64,000 nucleotides of DNA from NCBI GenBank assembly GCA_016748015.1, contig JAAOMT010000557.1:1-64000 (forward strand). The letters run 5' to 3'. A model generated the notes under the pieces. The model was given only the letters and a program-made list of their open reading frames with translations, was not told the DNA's origin and made no database searches. Positions 47,347 through 62,261 of this stretch are shown here, piece after piece. The stretch is from Geosiphon pyriformis. Lineage: Eukaryota > Glomeromycota > Glomeromycetes > Archaeosporales > Geosiphonaceae. Numbering within the stretch: the first letter of the stretch is position 1; each line of letters opens with the position of its first letter. The position numbers were made by a program, and so were the translations under genes.

Positions 47347-49867
47347 AAAAGTTCCAGGAGTGGTTGAGAATCGTATGAATGGACTGATTGCGTAAGAAAC
47401 CTTGGAAAAAACCGTTGCTCTTCAATGTTGCCAAATATGTTTGATGGTGCCCATTCGAGATTAAGTTTTAATGCTATGAACAATCTTGTCCCTAAATAAC
47501 ATTATTTCACGATGACCTCAAAAATCTTGATAATCACATGACCCATGATGGTTTTAAGGCAATCGCGATAGTCTTTTCTTCGGCCGACCAACTTTTTTTC
47601 CCGCGGATCCCGTTGCTGCTACGCCCAATTGGACAATTTAATATCAAAATCGTTTTCATCCGTTTAAACATTATAAAATGTTCTAGGTTTAATATTTAAA
47701 TATATTTTGTTATATAAATTATGTAATTTAGATTTAGTTTGTGATAATCAAATATTAATTCTTTTAATTCTTTTATTTATATTAAGATTTTTACACAGTT
47801 GATAAGATAATTTAAACTTATTATCAGTTTATTTAACAGCTTTGCTTGTGTTATATATGTTTATATATTTCCAACAAATTTGCAAATAATTATTTTTAAA
47901 AACGTTAATATAAATTTTTGAAATTTGGTTTTATAAGTTTTTATAATTGTATTTATATAATGTCAATATTATTTTATAAGATTGTATTTAAAATAAAATT
48001 TTAATATTATTTAAAATTATATTTTGTTTTAATAATTGCGTTTTTTAATAATAATAAATTAATATTAATATTATATTTTATACTTTTTTTTGTATTTTTA
48101 TAACCATATTTAAAAAAACACTATTTTTTGTTGTTGTAATTAGAAATCTTACTACTTAAAAAACTTTTTTAAAAATAAAAATAATTAAATAATATTTTAT
48201 AAAAACATTTCTTTTAAGTAAAATAACAAAAATTTTTAATTATAAACTAGTAATTAAGCCACTGTTTTTTCAAATTTATTATTATTATATTATAATAAAA
48301 AACAATTTTTTAAAATAATATATTTAATTTCTTTAAAATATTAGAAATATTTTTTTAATTTAAAATTTGTAAAAAATAAAATATTGGCTTTTTTATTTTT
48401 TTGACATTTTAATTAATTTAATAATATTAATATCAATTATAATATTTAAGTTATAAATAATATTTTTTTGTTTTAAATAATAACAATAATAGTATATTTA
48501 TTAAATTTGTCTTAAATTAATATTTAATTATATTTTAATATACAATTTTAATTAATTATAATTAATCATAACAATTAAACCAATAAAATAAAAACCAAAG
48601 TTTTTTTTTGTTTTTTAAATAAATAATTTTATTTTAATATATAATATTATTGTAAAAATTAAATAATTTATATTAAAACCAAATTTCAATTTTTATATAA
48701 TTTTATTAATATAAAATTGTTTATAAAAAATAATGTTAAGTTTTTTGCATAAAATTTTACATTTTAAATCTTTTTATAATTGTTTAAGTTTAAAATTAAA
48801 TTTATTTTTTTCTTAATTTTTAAGTTTAAATCATATAACTATTAATTATAAAGCAGCTTTTTTGGTTTATTAAAAAATTTTAAATTATTTTGTTGATTTA
48901 ATATTTTATATTAAAGCTACAACAATTTTATTACTTTATGTTTTAGAGTTTTTTATAAAACATATAATTTCAAATTGTGTTTGCTAAAATTTAAATTACA
49001 AAATCTGTTAATATAATAAAAATTTATTTAAAAAATTAAAATTTTGGTAAATTTAATTAACAGTTTTGTTATAAATATAGAAACTTAATTTATAAAAACT
49101 TAAATAAAAATATTGCTAAATTTGTTATTAATTTGTTTAAAAATCATAACTAATTTAAAAATACGTAAAAAGCTTAATTTTTAAATGTTTACAATATAAA
49201 AAATCAACTAATTGTAATTGGTTTTAATAAATTGTATCAATTATAAATATGTAAATAATAAAATAAAGTATTATAAAGAAACCAAAAAAAATAAATGTTT
49301 AAATATGTTTATAATAAATAAGCATTAAAGAATTACTTGGTTTAAAAATAAAATTCGATTTATTAAATAAGTAATTTTGAATGAGTGATTATGTACAAAA
49401 TAAATAGATAAATTATATTTAATATAAAATATGTACATGTTAAATATAATTAAATTACATCTTATTATAACAATAAAAAATCAAAAGACTTTATATAAAT
49501 AATAAAATAAATAAAAATAAATAAAAATAAATAATAAATATTTCAAACAATTTAATATCAAAATAATAATACTTTAATTATTTCATTACAAAAATCAAAT
49601 TAATTAATTAAATTGCAAGAAGTTTATTTTGTTAAACCATATTATGAAATATAGTTGAAAAAAAACAATTGGAAATTCAAATAACTAAGAAAGGCAATGT
49701 GACTAATTACAACAATTTCGGTGACAGTAAGAATGATGGCTTTAGTATTTTTAGTTCCAACAAGGAAATGTTATTCTGGTCGCCAAGCCACCATCAGTCT
49801 TTCTAAGTTACTTTATCTGCAGCGCGCCCGTATAAAGGTTTCTATTGAGTTTATAACAATTGTTTAA
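47347..49867. other. promoter region of the acidic protein gene, then AT-rich spacer
   Basis: 47350-47640 has balanced composition with CG-containing motifs and is the likely promoter/5' UTR. 47650-49680 is extremely AT-rich and featureless. 49680-49860 is balanced again and should hold the 3' UTR of SCC2. Confidence 0.45.
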
Positions 49868-52800
49868 TTATAGTTGAAAGTCACTGTCTTCGTCTTCTGA
49901 ATCACTGATTCCTATCGCCGATTTTCTTTTCTTTTTGGATGTTTTCTTTGACCTACTTTCATTACCAATATTTCTTTTGCGCGCCCCTGTTTTAGACGTG
50001 GATTTAGCTTTGGATGATGAAACTAATTTTCGAACAACTCCTTTCCTTAAAGGATTTGTATTTGTCGCTCGAGTTGATATAGTATCTAAGGTCGAGGACG
50101 TTGAATAGTCGAAATCGTCATTATAACCATTGGGCGCTTTGTGATTAAGTTCTTCCGCTGTTTCCAAATCTGTCTCCCCAAATTCATCGTGTTGCGTGCC
50201 ATCTTCAGCCATTAACTTTTTGAACTGCGATATAATAAAGAATTTGATGTTATAATAAAGCAATTCTCAAGAACTGAGGGATATCCAATGAAAAAAAAGC
50301 TCATCACACTCACCAATTCGCACTGTTGGGTCACATCGTCTTCCGTAAGCATCGGGTGCTGCACAAAGGGCAAAATTTCCCATGATATTGTGGATGGGGC
50401 ATTCTGATGTCTTAACGCTGGTTTGTCTTTGTGAGATCCACTTTGTGCTGGATTAAAGTTCTGACATTTTCTGAATGTGAATTATATTTTATTAATCAGA
50501 GGGTTTTCGTTTTCTTAAATTGTTTGTCAGGAAATTAAGAAAATAGCTTACGCTTCACTCAAAGCATATACTTTTTTAAGGTGTTCTTTCAAATACATCA
50601 GTATTGCCATACATATTGAAACTTTGGCGGCGAATGCGCGTGGAAGTGTGTTTTCTATAAATAAAGTGATTCGAGTAATTATTTGGGTCAAAACCGAAAA
50701 ACTATCCTTTCATGAAATACCTGTCTCGATATGTCTTGATTTTGTACCCTGCTGCGACCCTTGATCATCAATTTCTTCCGAAAGTTGAGGAGCAAGAACA
50801 TCTTCTGTTGCCATAGGTGAAGCATAATCGCTATTTTCAGTTAGCCGGTCAATATCCATGAATAGATCGCTAGGAATGGCGGATTTTGTTATTTCCGGAT
50901 TGAAAGTATTATCGATAATTATTCGCACATTATCGGCAAAGATTTCATTCTTGATATTGAGCTTGGCGTCTACCCCTAGAGAAATTTTTGGGCCATCCTG
51001 TAGAGAATGCAGGACACTGATTGCAACAATCGACAGTAGACGATTTATGCAATATATGACTTGGAGCACTTCTTCAATCGTTTTATAATCAATTGTTGCT
51101 AAATTTTCTGCGACAAATCGGCAGAAATCCACGTCGACCTATCAATAAAAATGGAAAAAAGTCAATTAATCAAGTCTAAATTTCACAAGAGAGTCATTTC
51201 TTTTTTTGAAATTTACCTTAGACTCGTCACATTTTTTCAGATCAAAATCGAAGGTTCTCACAACGGATACTAAAAAATCATTTCGCCGCTGACGCTTCTC
51301 TTTCAGAAGAGAATACATTGGATTGAGAAGAGCCTCGGGTTGTCCTTCTGGAGACCGCGTGGCATACCCTATCACATAAAGAGGTGCTCAATAAATATAA
51401 ATCCAACTTATGTTTCGCGCCATTCTTGTGGAAGGCTTCTTACCCACAATCGCATTGTTCCCGACCAGTTGCTTTTGGAAGGAGTAAGCTTTTCTTACAC
51501 ATTCCACATGACGAGAATGAATTAAGGAGGCATGTTTCTCATTAAGATGTTGATGCAATTTGAATGCTTTATCACGTAACGCTGATTCTGGACTAGTCTC
51601 CAGGGCAACAATAGTAGGCATGCACTTGATGATGTGAAAATATTAAATTAGTTAAATTTACAAAGAAAATTTCGCATAAAAAAAGGGCTTGCTCACCAGA
51701 ACAGGATGAGCCAAGCCTTGTTGGATTATATTGCCTAAAACGTCAAGAGCGACAATTTTAAGATGTTGATTTTGATCGAATGTACAATTCAATATACGTT
51801 CGAGATAGCGTTGCATTAAGGAACTGCTGACGCTAATTAAGACAATAAATGTTGAATTCATTAGTCAATTTAATTTTTTTGCGTTGAAATTATTGGGTAA
51901 CATATATATATATATATATATATATATACCCAGCTTCAGCAAATTCCTCCGCATTTCCGATGAGAACTTTAAGATCCACAGGAGTGTTTGATTTTGTTTC
52001 TTAAGATGTGTAATAGGATTAATTATGGAGCACTCAAGAAAGATACAATAGTTGAAAGTGCCTTTTTACTTTTATCTTCCAAATCGGCATTGATTTTTTG
52101 CTGTTCAGCCAGAAGGAAGTCTAGGAAGACCTTTATCAACTGAATCTTCATATCCATCGCTCCATTGCTTAATATACGATCCATCAGATCGGTACTTTCA
52201 AGACGAAGCATCATAATTGGGTAAGAGAGGTATATAAAACCTAGAGAAGAAAATGCAGGCAAAATTCAGATAGGTTTAATCTTCGAAAAGTTCTTTAATA
52301 CTTACCGAGCCCTTGTAATGCCATTTTCTGTACGGTCTCCGATAAAGTTTCTTTGCAAAAGTACATGACCAAATCGAAAACTAGAGGGATTATCATTCCC
52401 TGGATCAAGAGAAAAAAATTAGAGCAGCTGGGTAAAATTAGAGCAGCTTTTTCTGCAGCCATTTTTAAGATAACTCGAGCCTTGGCTTTTTTCCTACTTG
52501 CATTTTAAGCAATTCATCAAAGGATAGTCGACATATGTCAAAACACGTACCTTATCAATTGTATTGAGCTCTTTCATTTCACCTATACATCGTATAAAAG
52601 AGATTCAATTAAAGCAATTTCGAAGGGTGATCACTCGCAACGAGATGGCATGGCATAACATACCAGGGTTTTCCAACCTTTTCTTGTCAAAATCAAAATT
52701 TTGACAAAGTAATCCAATGATCAATAACAAAACCATGACGTTGCGGGCCGACGATAAATTTTGAGAACTTTCGAAACTTTTCCTCTCCAATTTAAGTTTA

Positions 52801-55800
52801 TCTGTTAAAATCATGTTTGTTTTTTGGTTGAAATAAACCTTAGTACTCTCTACCTTGGAATCATAGATTTTAACAGAAAATACTCACCAAGGCATGAGCG
52901 TAAAAGTTTTATGAGGAGGACATAATTGTGTGTCAATTTGTCAGCAATGATGCAAAGGCATGGCACCACCTCCCGAAGAATCTGTTAAAACATAGAGATA
53001 AAAGGAATTAACAGTGAGGATTCAATAATTTCAAAAGAATTTCAGCCAAAGAAAATCGATAATTGAAGAAATGAAATGATCTTGCCTTTTGAGGACTTTT
53101 CGCAAGAAGACTTAATAGAGCAGCCTCTACCTCCGCCAGAAAGGCGGGATTAGGTCGTTTTATTAGAGGTAAAACGCTCCGATAGATCAAGAGAACGTAG
53201 TACATTATTGCCTGGTCCTCTGACTATATCAAAAGATGTGCGAATGAGCTTTCTCATAACACGAGGCTCGCTTTATAATGAAACCGTCTTACCGTACTGG
53301 CTCCTTTTAAGTATGGCTGAAGAGTCAAAACATGCCTCTTAACAAGTGAAGGGGATGCATTGCTCAACAAACATATGGTGCTAATACAACTGACGACTTC
53401 AGTCTTTTTTAAATTTATAGGAATATAGCAATTAATATTGTTACTTGTAGCAATTACTAAAACATATAAAACCAACCTTGGAATTCGCGTCTTGCAACGT
53501 AAGTAAATGCTCAAAAAGACAATCAACTATGCACTGACAAATATTCAGAATTTCTCGTTTTTGTTTGTTTTCCTTTTCTAAGATCTTGGAAAATATTGAT
53601 ATGAAAATCTTTGAAAAACTAGAATAACAGGTAGTCGTGAAATAATTTTCTTTACCTTTTTAAATAAGCCCCCGAGGATGTAGCCATTTCTTTCGCCTAA
53701 TTTACTAGAAACGCCGACAATTAAAAGACTTCTCGTTAAAACTTCTTTCTTTCCGGTTTGTGACATATTCAAGAACTCGCTTTGGCCCTCATCATCTTCA
53801 TCAAGATCTTCAATTTCAATGGTGACATTTCTCTGATAACTGAATGGAGTCAGCCATAATTCTTGAATAGTCTTTAGGGCCAATTCCTATATTACAAATA
53901 ATAATAATTTGAATGTTAAATAAGAAGTGCGTATCGTGGAAAAATGTACCTATTTGTTAATTGTGGGTACCTTGACATGATCATCGTCATCATTTATACG
54001 CAAGAGTATTTTGCAACCAATATCAATCATAATGGTTTGATCAGAACTTTTTAAATAAATATCTCTTAGCAATTTGATGACCCGTTTCCGAACATTAAGA
54101 CCCGTATCCTTTACAAGGTAATTAAGTTCGATAATCAACATTTGATCGGATATGAAAAATCTCAAGATTCTTATTCATTACCAATACACGATCGCTGATA
54201 ACTTTATAATACTGTTCAGTGATCTCAGGCTTTTGTGCCAGGTATCGACCAACAAGATCGATGGCGGCATCACGTACAGCAGGCGAATTATCTTGTAGTC
54301 TTTGGGCAATTGTATTGCGGACATTTACCTAAGTGAAGAAATATTTTCTCAAAAGAAAAGCCAAATATTTTAGTTTAAAAGATAATGTTAACTTACTTGG
54401 CTTAAAATGCTGGGATCGCATACAACAACCTGACCTAAAGCTCTTAGAGCTTTGGTTCGAAAAGCAACGACGCTCATATCCAAAGATGCCAAGATTCTCG
54501 AAAGGATCAAATCAAAACTTTGATAAAGAGCTTGTCTTGATGCGAGCAGCTCGGCGACCAGCAAAATTTCTGACCGTTCCGGAATTTGATACCTCGATAG
54601 ATCAATAAAGAATTTTATAATATTATCAACCTTTTCTTTGGTGTTCTTGGCTCAAAGGTAACAATGTAAAATTAAAGCAAACCTATACTCTAAAGTTTGT
54701 TTGCCACCATCTTCTGTTGACATTATCCAGTATTCTTGTACAATATGTTCTAGTAAATTTTTTACTTCCGTAAATCTCTCGTCCAATTTATTTTTTTGTT
54801 GTCTACTACCTAATGTCATTGGATCTTGGTCCATAGAGACCAGAGCATTGGCAAAGGAATAACCCCATTCTGACAAGTAGAAATGACGAGCAGACTAATA
54901 GTGGAATGGAAGGAAGCGATAAAATAATTAAAAGGTATTATAGAGGCACTATATATTGTCAGAACATTGCATGCCTGCAAACCCGGATCCTGAAATGCAC
55001 CAAGTTCCAAGAAGTCCAGAACTTTCTTTTGACAATTCCATAAGTTAGTGACAGTTGGGATACGAGAATGACCGGTAATCTAAGGTCACAAAAAGAATAA
55101 ATATTGAATTTTTGACAAGTTAGAATATAAGGTTGGATGTAAAAACCTCGCCCTTTGGAATATCTTTAATTTTGTCAACCAAGTCACGTGTATCTTTTTC
55201 GTCTTGGCCTTCTTCAAGATTTTCAGCAGGGAGCCCAGAATTGACATATTTCTTGATCCTTCCCGCGATGGTGCCCAAATAATCGATAGCCATGGATTTT
55301 GTGTAGGTATCAGCCTTTTTGTCATCTATATATCCCACCTATCCCCAAAGATTCCATTAATAAGAAAGGTCATGCTAATATGTGGGTACCAAAGCAATAT
55401 TAGATGGAAAAATTATACCATAATTTTGCTGAATATACGAACTACTAATTCAGCGGCCGGCCATTCGGGATAATTTAAAACCGTAATGATGTCTTCCATG
55501 AAATTGTCCAGGAGTAGCCGATAATCGGATTCGTTAGAATTTTTTATTAATTTTGTACATCTAACTCACGATAAAATTCAATGAGTTTGTGAAAAAAAGA
55601 AGACAAAATCCAGGAAAAAGTGCTGGGGATACCTTGCCAGTAAAAACTTGAATACATAATGTGCATTTGCACTAGCTGCGTCAATTCCTTTCTTCCAGGC
55701 ATGCCCAACCTAAAGAACAAATCATTATGTGAAGATTAGGTGGAATGCCTTGATACAGACGATAATGTTGATATTGGTAGAAAAGGATGGTCACCTTAAA

Positions 55801-55968
55801 GACATCGTCAGGAATATCTCCTTTGATGGAATCACTAACGCTTATTTCTTCTGTTCCATCCTCGGTAGATCTTGGTCTATGCTCATTAAGACCAGCTGTA
55901 CAGCTCTGAATGAGTTGTAAAATAAGGGCAGATACCATCTGAATCGATTTTCCATCGGGTAATCTGTA

Positions 55969-56034
<66 letters not shown>

Positions 56035-59000
56035 TAAGGGTCATGATATTGAAACAGAAGTCTTGATAATAAAAATTGTTTTTATTGGTGTTTAAGCTGC
56101 ATCACTCACCATTCTTACCTATATTGTCTCAAGTTACGCTTTGCGGTGGGTAATTTAATAAGGGAAGTTAATATTTCCTCTAATATCCATGTTCGTTGTT
56201 TCTGATGGTTCGTGAATATCTATAAATTGAGCCAACCTTTCCATGTTATTATCTTGATAACTTTATTAAACTAATTTACAGATATGTTTATAGAATTAAA
56301 TAAGTCGAACCGATCGTAAGAGCCCAAGAGCAACCAATTTCACGCCTTCTAAGCCTCCATTTCCCAAAATATACATGGCGCTACTATTCATTGAATCCAC
56401 AAAAAATGGCCCAACTGAAATAAAGCCGACCGTGATTACTACGCTGTCTGATAATTCTTCTTGTTGCATTAAATCGTATAATCTTTGCAAGAAATTTGTA
56501 ATCAGGGGAAGTATTCCTGCCAACTGTCTCTTGATTCGAGAGGTAAGAAAGTGTCAAGTTTTCTATATTGTATATTGAAGTCGGGCGTATTGAAAAAGAA
56601 TTTTACAAACAACAAAGGATATTTTTTGACTATCTCCCAGATCATCAAATCATTTTCATCTATTGCAATTCCCAAAATGAAAACAAAGTATCATTGTGAG
56701 GAATAAAACTTCAACAACTAATCAATCTTTTTAAATAAGCTACCCACTGCTTAAATCATCATTGTTCGGATTCATCTCCAGCAGTTTGTATACGATTCCG
56801 TTTAGTTGATTTTTGGCCAAATTGAGGCTTGAAACGATCAAATCTTCGGGATATAACTGAACTCATAAAAGATTAATGTATAAATTTATTCATTGAAGAA
56901 AGAACAAAGCAAATGCGAAAGAAGGACGTACCTGTTTGCTTAATTTACCACCAGTCATGATAGAAAGAGCACAGATGGCCGCTTCAATACCATTCACGAT
57001 TATCTCAATTTTTAACTCAACTTGTTGTATTTTAGTTTCATTGTCCATATTATCAACTTCTTCGAACCCAATGTTATCAACATTCATCAATTCTGTGTTT
57101 TTGTTCCCATATCGTGGCGTTAACGTACCGGATCGATCAACATCTCCTTTAGAATTTTGGCCAGAGGAATTTGGCAAAATATCCAAAGATTCCACCTCTC
57201 GTACTGATCTTTCTAAAATTTTCAATATTCTCATCAGATCTTCTACTTCGGCATCTTCTAATTTTCTGTATCGACCCACTTTGTTGACAAGCTTTACCAA
57301 TTGCTTTATCGCGTTGGTGGATAATAGAGGTTCATTTGAACCTATGGTTGAATAGGTGAAAAGAGAGGATAAATTTGATCTAGGAGCATCATCAGGCGAT
57401 ATCGAATCCTCGGCTTCAAATATTGTGCTGATAAAATTAACTAGCTTGTTTAGCGCACCTGGCCATAAGATTAAGAATAATGTTTGAGAGTTAAGCAAGT
57501 GTGAAATATAAAAGAAAAAAAAAAGAATACAATTAGGAAAAGTCTTACTTTCTCCCTCCCTTTCATTATCCTGATCTTTCTCTTTTTGCTTTTTTGAATC
57601 ATAGCTAGAGCGTCTTTTAACATAATTCGGAGAGGCACCCCATTCAGAATTTATCAATCGTGGTGACCGATATTCATTAAGAATTTCACGAGAGGGCATT
57701 TCAACGACCACTTCTGGTGATGATCTACGACGTTTCTCTTTCCAGGATAAACTCTGTGATATATCGGATTTTTCGTTGGAAGAAGAATCGCTGTCATCTT
57801 GGTAAATTTTATTAGGAGAAATTTGTGTGGTTTCTATGACTACCCTCGGAGATGCTGAACGTAAATCTGTCACCTTTGTAACTACATTTTGTGGTTGAGG
57901 TGAAACCATCCTTAAATCTTGATAACTATCCTTGGAACACTGAGTTTGGGGAGCTATTGAGCTGAGAGGAGCAGATTTAGAAGATGCAAGATCGATTGTT
58001 TGATTTTTGAGTATATTCTTTGGAGATGGGGGCTTTAAATCATGATATTCTACTGTTTTCTCAGAAGATGGTAAATAAGAATTTTGTAATATTGGAGGAA
58101 CCGAATTTTTGATTTGAATGTTTGAAGGGTATAAAATAGTTTCATGAGGAGCAACGGTTTGAAGTTTTGGTGAAGAAATTAAAGATTGGTCGTTAGAACC
58201 GGACATAGGAGGGGTATCGAAATCTCTTTGTCTATGGCGAATAGGAGTTTTTCCATCATAATCAACAGGGTCGGAATTGATATTCCATTGTCCAGTTTCT
58301 TGATACCCGGTTGATATCATCATTTCATGTGTGAATCTTTGCATTAAATCTTCTTGATCGCGCCGGTGATAAGCCCCTTGTTGCCTACTTGGAGGAGGTG
58401 ATGGCACGGGCACAGATGCTTGGGATATAGATTGTGAAACAGGTATCATAGTAGGAGCAGGATAAAAATTATGATGAGGATGATAAATGGTGGGCGAGGG
58501 AACAGCATTGCTTCTCGGATTTTGACCGAGATCCATAGCTTGGTTAAATGGACGTTTTTGTGGTATAAATTGTTGAAGTGGTGTGTTTGGATAGTCGAAT
58601 AAAAATGGAGGGATGGAGGTTGATGGAGTTTTGAATCGGCTAGTTAAAATAAGTACAAGAACAAAAAGATGATAGATTAGTTATCGTTAATTCAGGATGG
58701 TTGGTGATTACTATTTGAAGTGAGCCTATAAAGTTTTTAATTCAATTTTTTTTTCAGTCATGAAATGACGTTAGGATTGGAGCTGAATAGTTTTTAAATA
58801 CGCGTCTCTAGCTTAATAATTCGAGGCTTCCACTTACACGTAACTCACATCAACTTGATTTAATAGGCCACGTACAGCCTGTAACTGTTGTTGAAGGCCA
58901 ATATCAATCTGCGAAGAGTTTTGGTGCTCGACCATGGCAGCAATAGGCGCGTATTGAGGGTCACTTAAACTGCAAGTGGTGTAATCCCTGAACGCGACCG

Positions 59001-59255
59001 AAAGCGGAGGCAAAGTTCCAATCACTAGGTTACAAACAAAGGAAAGGGGAAAGTCTCTAGCAAATGATAACAAGGGAATATTTCTATCAAGGCGAAAATA
59101 GATTAAAAAAGTAAACAAATCAAACCCGCGGAAGCTGGGGTAAGTGAGGCCAAAGCAGTATACTGGAGAGCTGAGCGAACGTCAGTAGGTGTCAATATGA
59201 AATCGGAACCACTTCCTTCCCCATTGTACATTCCAGGAGCACAAGAGCCATTCAT
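49868..59255 (-). CDS. SCC2: cohesin loader subunit SCC2/NIPBL (Mis4/Nipped-B)
   Basis: A gene of more than 20 exons over 9.4 kb. SCC2 with its partner SCC4/MAU2 loads cohesin on chromatin and stimulates its ATPase. Predicted first exons are 59126-59255 (start [12 protein letters not shown], tentative), 58838-59024, 57549-58640 (long, Ser/Pro-rich, disordered, includes [10 protein letters not shown]) and 56932-57458. The HEAT-repeat body follows, with family hallmarks [20 protein letters not shown] and [12 protein letters not shown] (about 54180-54330), then [20 protein letters not shown] (about 54060-54120). The Nipped-B C-terminal domain includes [15 protein letters not shown] (about 52200) and [20 protein letters not shown] (about 51740). 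The tail is basic ([15 protein letters not shown]) and ends SDFQL at TAA 49868-49870. Introns are short; one carries a (TA)n and another an (ATG)n(ATA)n microsatellite. No frame damage was noticed. Confidence 0.93.
51902..51928. repeat. (TA)n microsatellite in an SCC2 intron
   Basis: About 13 TA units just upstream of an exon on the minus strand. Confidence 0.9.
55969..56034. repeat. (ATG)n(ATA)n compound microsatellite in an SCC2 intron
   Basis: About ten GAT/ATG triplets followed by about a dozen ATA triplets, in non-coding sequence between exons. Confidence 0.9.
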
Positions 59256-59496
59256 TTGAGGAAAGGGTAAGTTAAAAAGTTCTTTTGAAACCTGACTGGA
59301 TTTAAAAACTAAAAAGTGAAAGATGGATTTTTATTGACATTTGTTTTCGAACCAATTTTGAAATTCCTTAAATTAACTAGGTAGCATTCTACAGTGAGAT
59401 GCTCATCTAATTTAATCAAATTGTATATCCCAAATACATGGTGTAGCTTCAGTCGATATTTGATATCAGCATGATGGCAAAAATTAAATATTTTTA

Positions 59497-59497
59497 A

Positions 59498-59559
<62 letters not shown>

Positions 59560-59604
59560 TCTTCTTCTTCTTCTTCTTCGTCTTCTTCTTCTTCTTCTTA
59601 TTTA
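59497..59604. repeat. (ATTATC)n(ATT)n(CTT)n compound microsatellite
   Basis: Consecutive blocks of TTATCA, TTA and TTC repeats over about 105 bp upstream of SCC2. Confidence 0.9.
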
Positions 59605-59871
59605 TATATAAAAAGTTTCAGAGAACATGACGCACTATTCGTTGCCAGCTAAAGGAAAAGCAAAGCAAATATTTAATCGTTATGAATAAAATATGTTAAA
59701 GCTCTCAGATGATAACGGATTAACGCGACATGTTCATAGAAATTTAGAACTCCTTCCAAATCTAGGCATTCTCGAATAAACGAGGAAGTTTAAACCTCAG
59801 ATTAGTATCACTAATTATTAATAAAACACAGATAAAAAAATAAAATGAGCAAAATAAGCGCATTTTTTTAC

Positions 59872-59872
<1 letters not shown>

Positions 59873-59956
<84 letters not shown>
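59873..59956. repeat. 84-bp poly(A) homopolymer
   Basis: An uninterrupted run of As. It is not preceded by recognisable LINE sequence. The exact length may be affected by sequencing. Confidence 0.9.
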
Positions 59957-59957
<1 letters not shown>

Positions 59958-60905
59958 ACTTTTTAACATCACATTCATGTTTATTTATGACACTTAATGA
60001 TGTAATGTCTTTTTTAAAAATTGTATAATAAAATTTTATTATTATTATTATTATTATTATTATAAAAAAAATTTTATGGCAAAAATTTTTACTTTATAGT
60101 TTAAAAAAAAAAAATTTATATAATTTTATAATATGTTGATTAATATCAATACTTAATAGATTATGCATAATGATATACGCAATTGATAAGATGATACAAG
60201 AAATACCCAAAATTTTATTTTTAATTAAAAAAATCCTTAGTTATCGATTTGTTTTTAATTTATTTATTACATGATTTTTTTTTATTAATAAATTTTTATT
60301 GAAATTAAAATTTTGTTGTTTTGGTTTTAAAAAATATCATTGATAAGAAAAATTGGACATGATGTTAAAAACAAAAGTATGAATATAAATGTAAATATAA
60401 ATGTAAATATACATAAATAATATATATAATTTTATTATAATAAGTTTAATATTATAATATATATTTGTTATAATGAATTATATATATTAAAACAATTATT
60501 ATGTATTTATATTTTTATTAATTTTTAAGATTAATTAAATTTTGGTTTAATAATTAGTGTTATATTATAAAATTAAATTATTATAATTTTGTTTGAAAAA
60601 ATAATTAAAATATTATAAAAAATTTATCAATTATTTTTAAATAAGATATAATAAATGTTATTAAAAAATTTTAAATTGATTATATTTTTTATATTAAAGT
60701 TTTTAAATTTTATACTAAAAAATTATTTTTAATCAAGTTATTCATTTAAATTGATTATTTAAATATTATAAAAAAATAAAATTATCATAATATTTATATA
60801 ATAATTTATTTATGTTAACAAAATTAATATGTAATTTTTTTTTGATAAATATTAAAAATTATTGATTAACTATTTTTTGTATTTAATTTTGACTAAATTA
60901 ATACA

Positions 60906-60951
<46 letters not shown>
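60906..60951. repeat. (TAA)n microsatellite
   Basis: About fifteen AAT triplets in AT-rich DNA. Confidence 0.9.
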
Positions 60952-60953
<2 letters not shown>

Positions 60954-61465
60954 GTTAGTTCATAATAATTATGTATTCATTATTAATTTGAATTAAAAAA
61001 AACTTTTAGTATAATAGTTTTTTATGTGACTTTGTTTGTGTGATAAAAAATATTATTTTGGGTAAACAAGTTGTTAATTTTTTTATGTTGAAAATGGTTC
61101 AAAATATATATATGAAACTTAAAAAAATTTTGGTTCATTCTTTTCAATAAGAAAAACTAATAAAAACAAATTTCTTTTTGCAATTTTCTTAGAATGATTA
61201 AAAAATGAAAATCATGAGAAAAAAATTATTCAAATCAAATATGGCTGGTCTATTTGTTCTATTTGAATTATAACAATGGGATTTTTTTGAAGTGCCTCGA
61301 GATCTTTTTTTTATATATATTAAATTTACATTATTGTCGCGTGCGTTATGTAGATCCTGAATGTCAAAAAAGCAAGATCAAGTTTTGCTGGTTATTCGAA
61401 AAATAGACGATCAAAAAAGACCGAAAAATAATACAAATTTTAAGAAATTCTAAAAAATCCCGAGC

Positions 61466-61472
61466 GCCTGCC

Positions 61473-61512
<40 letters not shown>
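61466..61512. repeat. (CTGT)n microsatellite
   Basis: About eleven CTGT units bounded by CCTGCCTG and CCGCC. Confidence 0.92.
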
Positions 61513-62039
61513 CGCCTCTTATGACTATTATTTTGCATAAGAATATATTAAAATGACGAATATTTTTAAATTAATTTTGCAAAAAAAATAATTTACCTAA
61601 ACCATTCTTGGATTGCTATGAGGATTTAACTTTTTTTTCATTTCTCCAATCATCCTTCATAAAAAGAAAATGACACACCTCTTCACTTTTTGAAGTAATA
61701 TCTTTAATCATTCATCATATCCCTAGCAACAAATGATTTACTCTCTCATCTATCAATTACTAATTATTTTCACCGGGCAGCGGATCATCAAATAGTGGCA
61801 ATGATGTGTTAATGAATCATAATTTATCGTTTCTAAAACTCGTGTAATCCATCCGAAAAGGTTTTCTCACAATTAAAAAGAACGCAAAAAAGTGTCACAA
61901 AAAGCAATCTGCACTCCGATAAAAAATTGTCGTGAGTTCCCTTTCTTGGATTTGACAAACGAAAAGCCCGCTTTTGTTTGTTGAATTTTTTCATGTAAAC
62001 GTGTGAATGAGTGACCATTACTATTACAATTATTACTAG

Positions 62040-62042
62040 CAG

Positions 62043-62080
<38 letters not shown>

Positions 62081-62096
62081 TTACTACTACTACTAT
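62040..62096. repeat. (TAC)n microsatellite
   Basis: About seventeen ACT triplets with one TTA interruption. Confidence 0.9.
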
Positions 62097-62241
62097 AAAA
62101 ATTTTATATTATTACGCACTTGAAATTCCGATTTTTTTTTCAATCATAAGCAATGGACGATCTGAATAAGTATCATCGCTTTTTAATCATTTGGCTATCA
62201 ATCGTTCATCAATAATAACAATTCCTCTTTTCCTCCCCCCC

Positions 62242-62261
62242 NNNNNNNNNNNNNNNNNNNN
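62242..62261. other. assembly gap (20 N) inside a C homopolymer
   Basis: Seven Cs precede and eight Cs follow the Ns, so the gap probably marks an unresolved poly(C) run. Confidence 0.99.

Noticed and set aside
56936-57355. 139-codon plus-strand frame inside SCC2
   Set aside because: Antisense of the well-supported SCC2 exon 56932-57458.
59762-59959. Poly-Phe minus-strand frame
   Set aside because: Translation of the 84-bp poly(A) tract.
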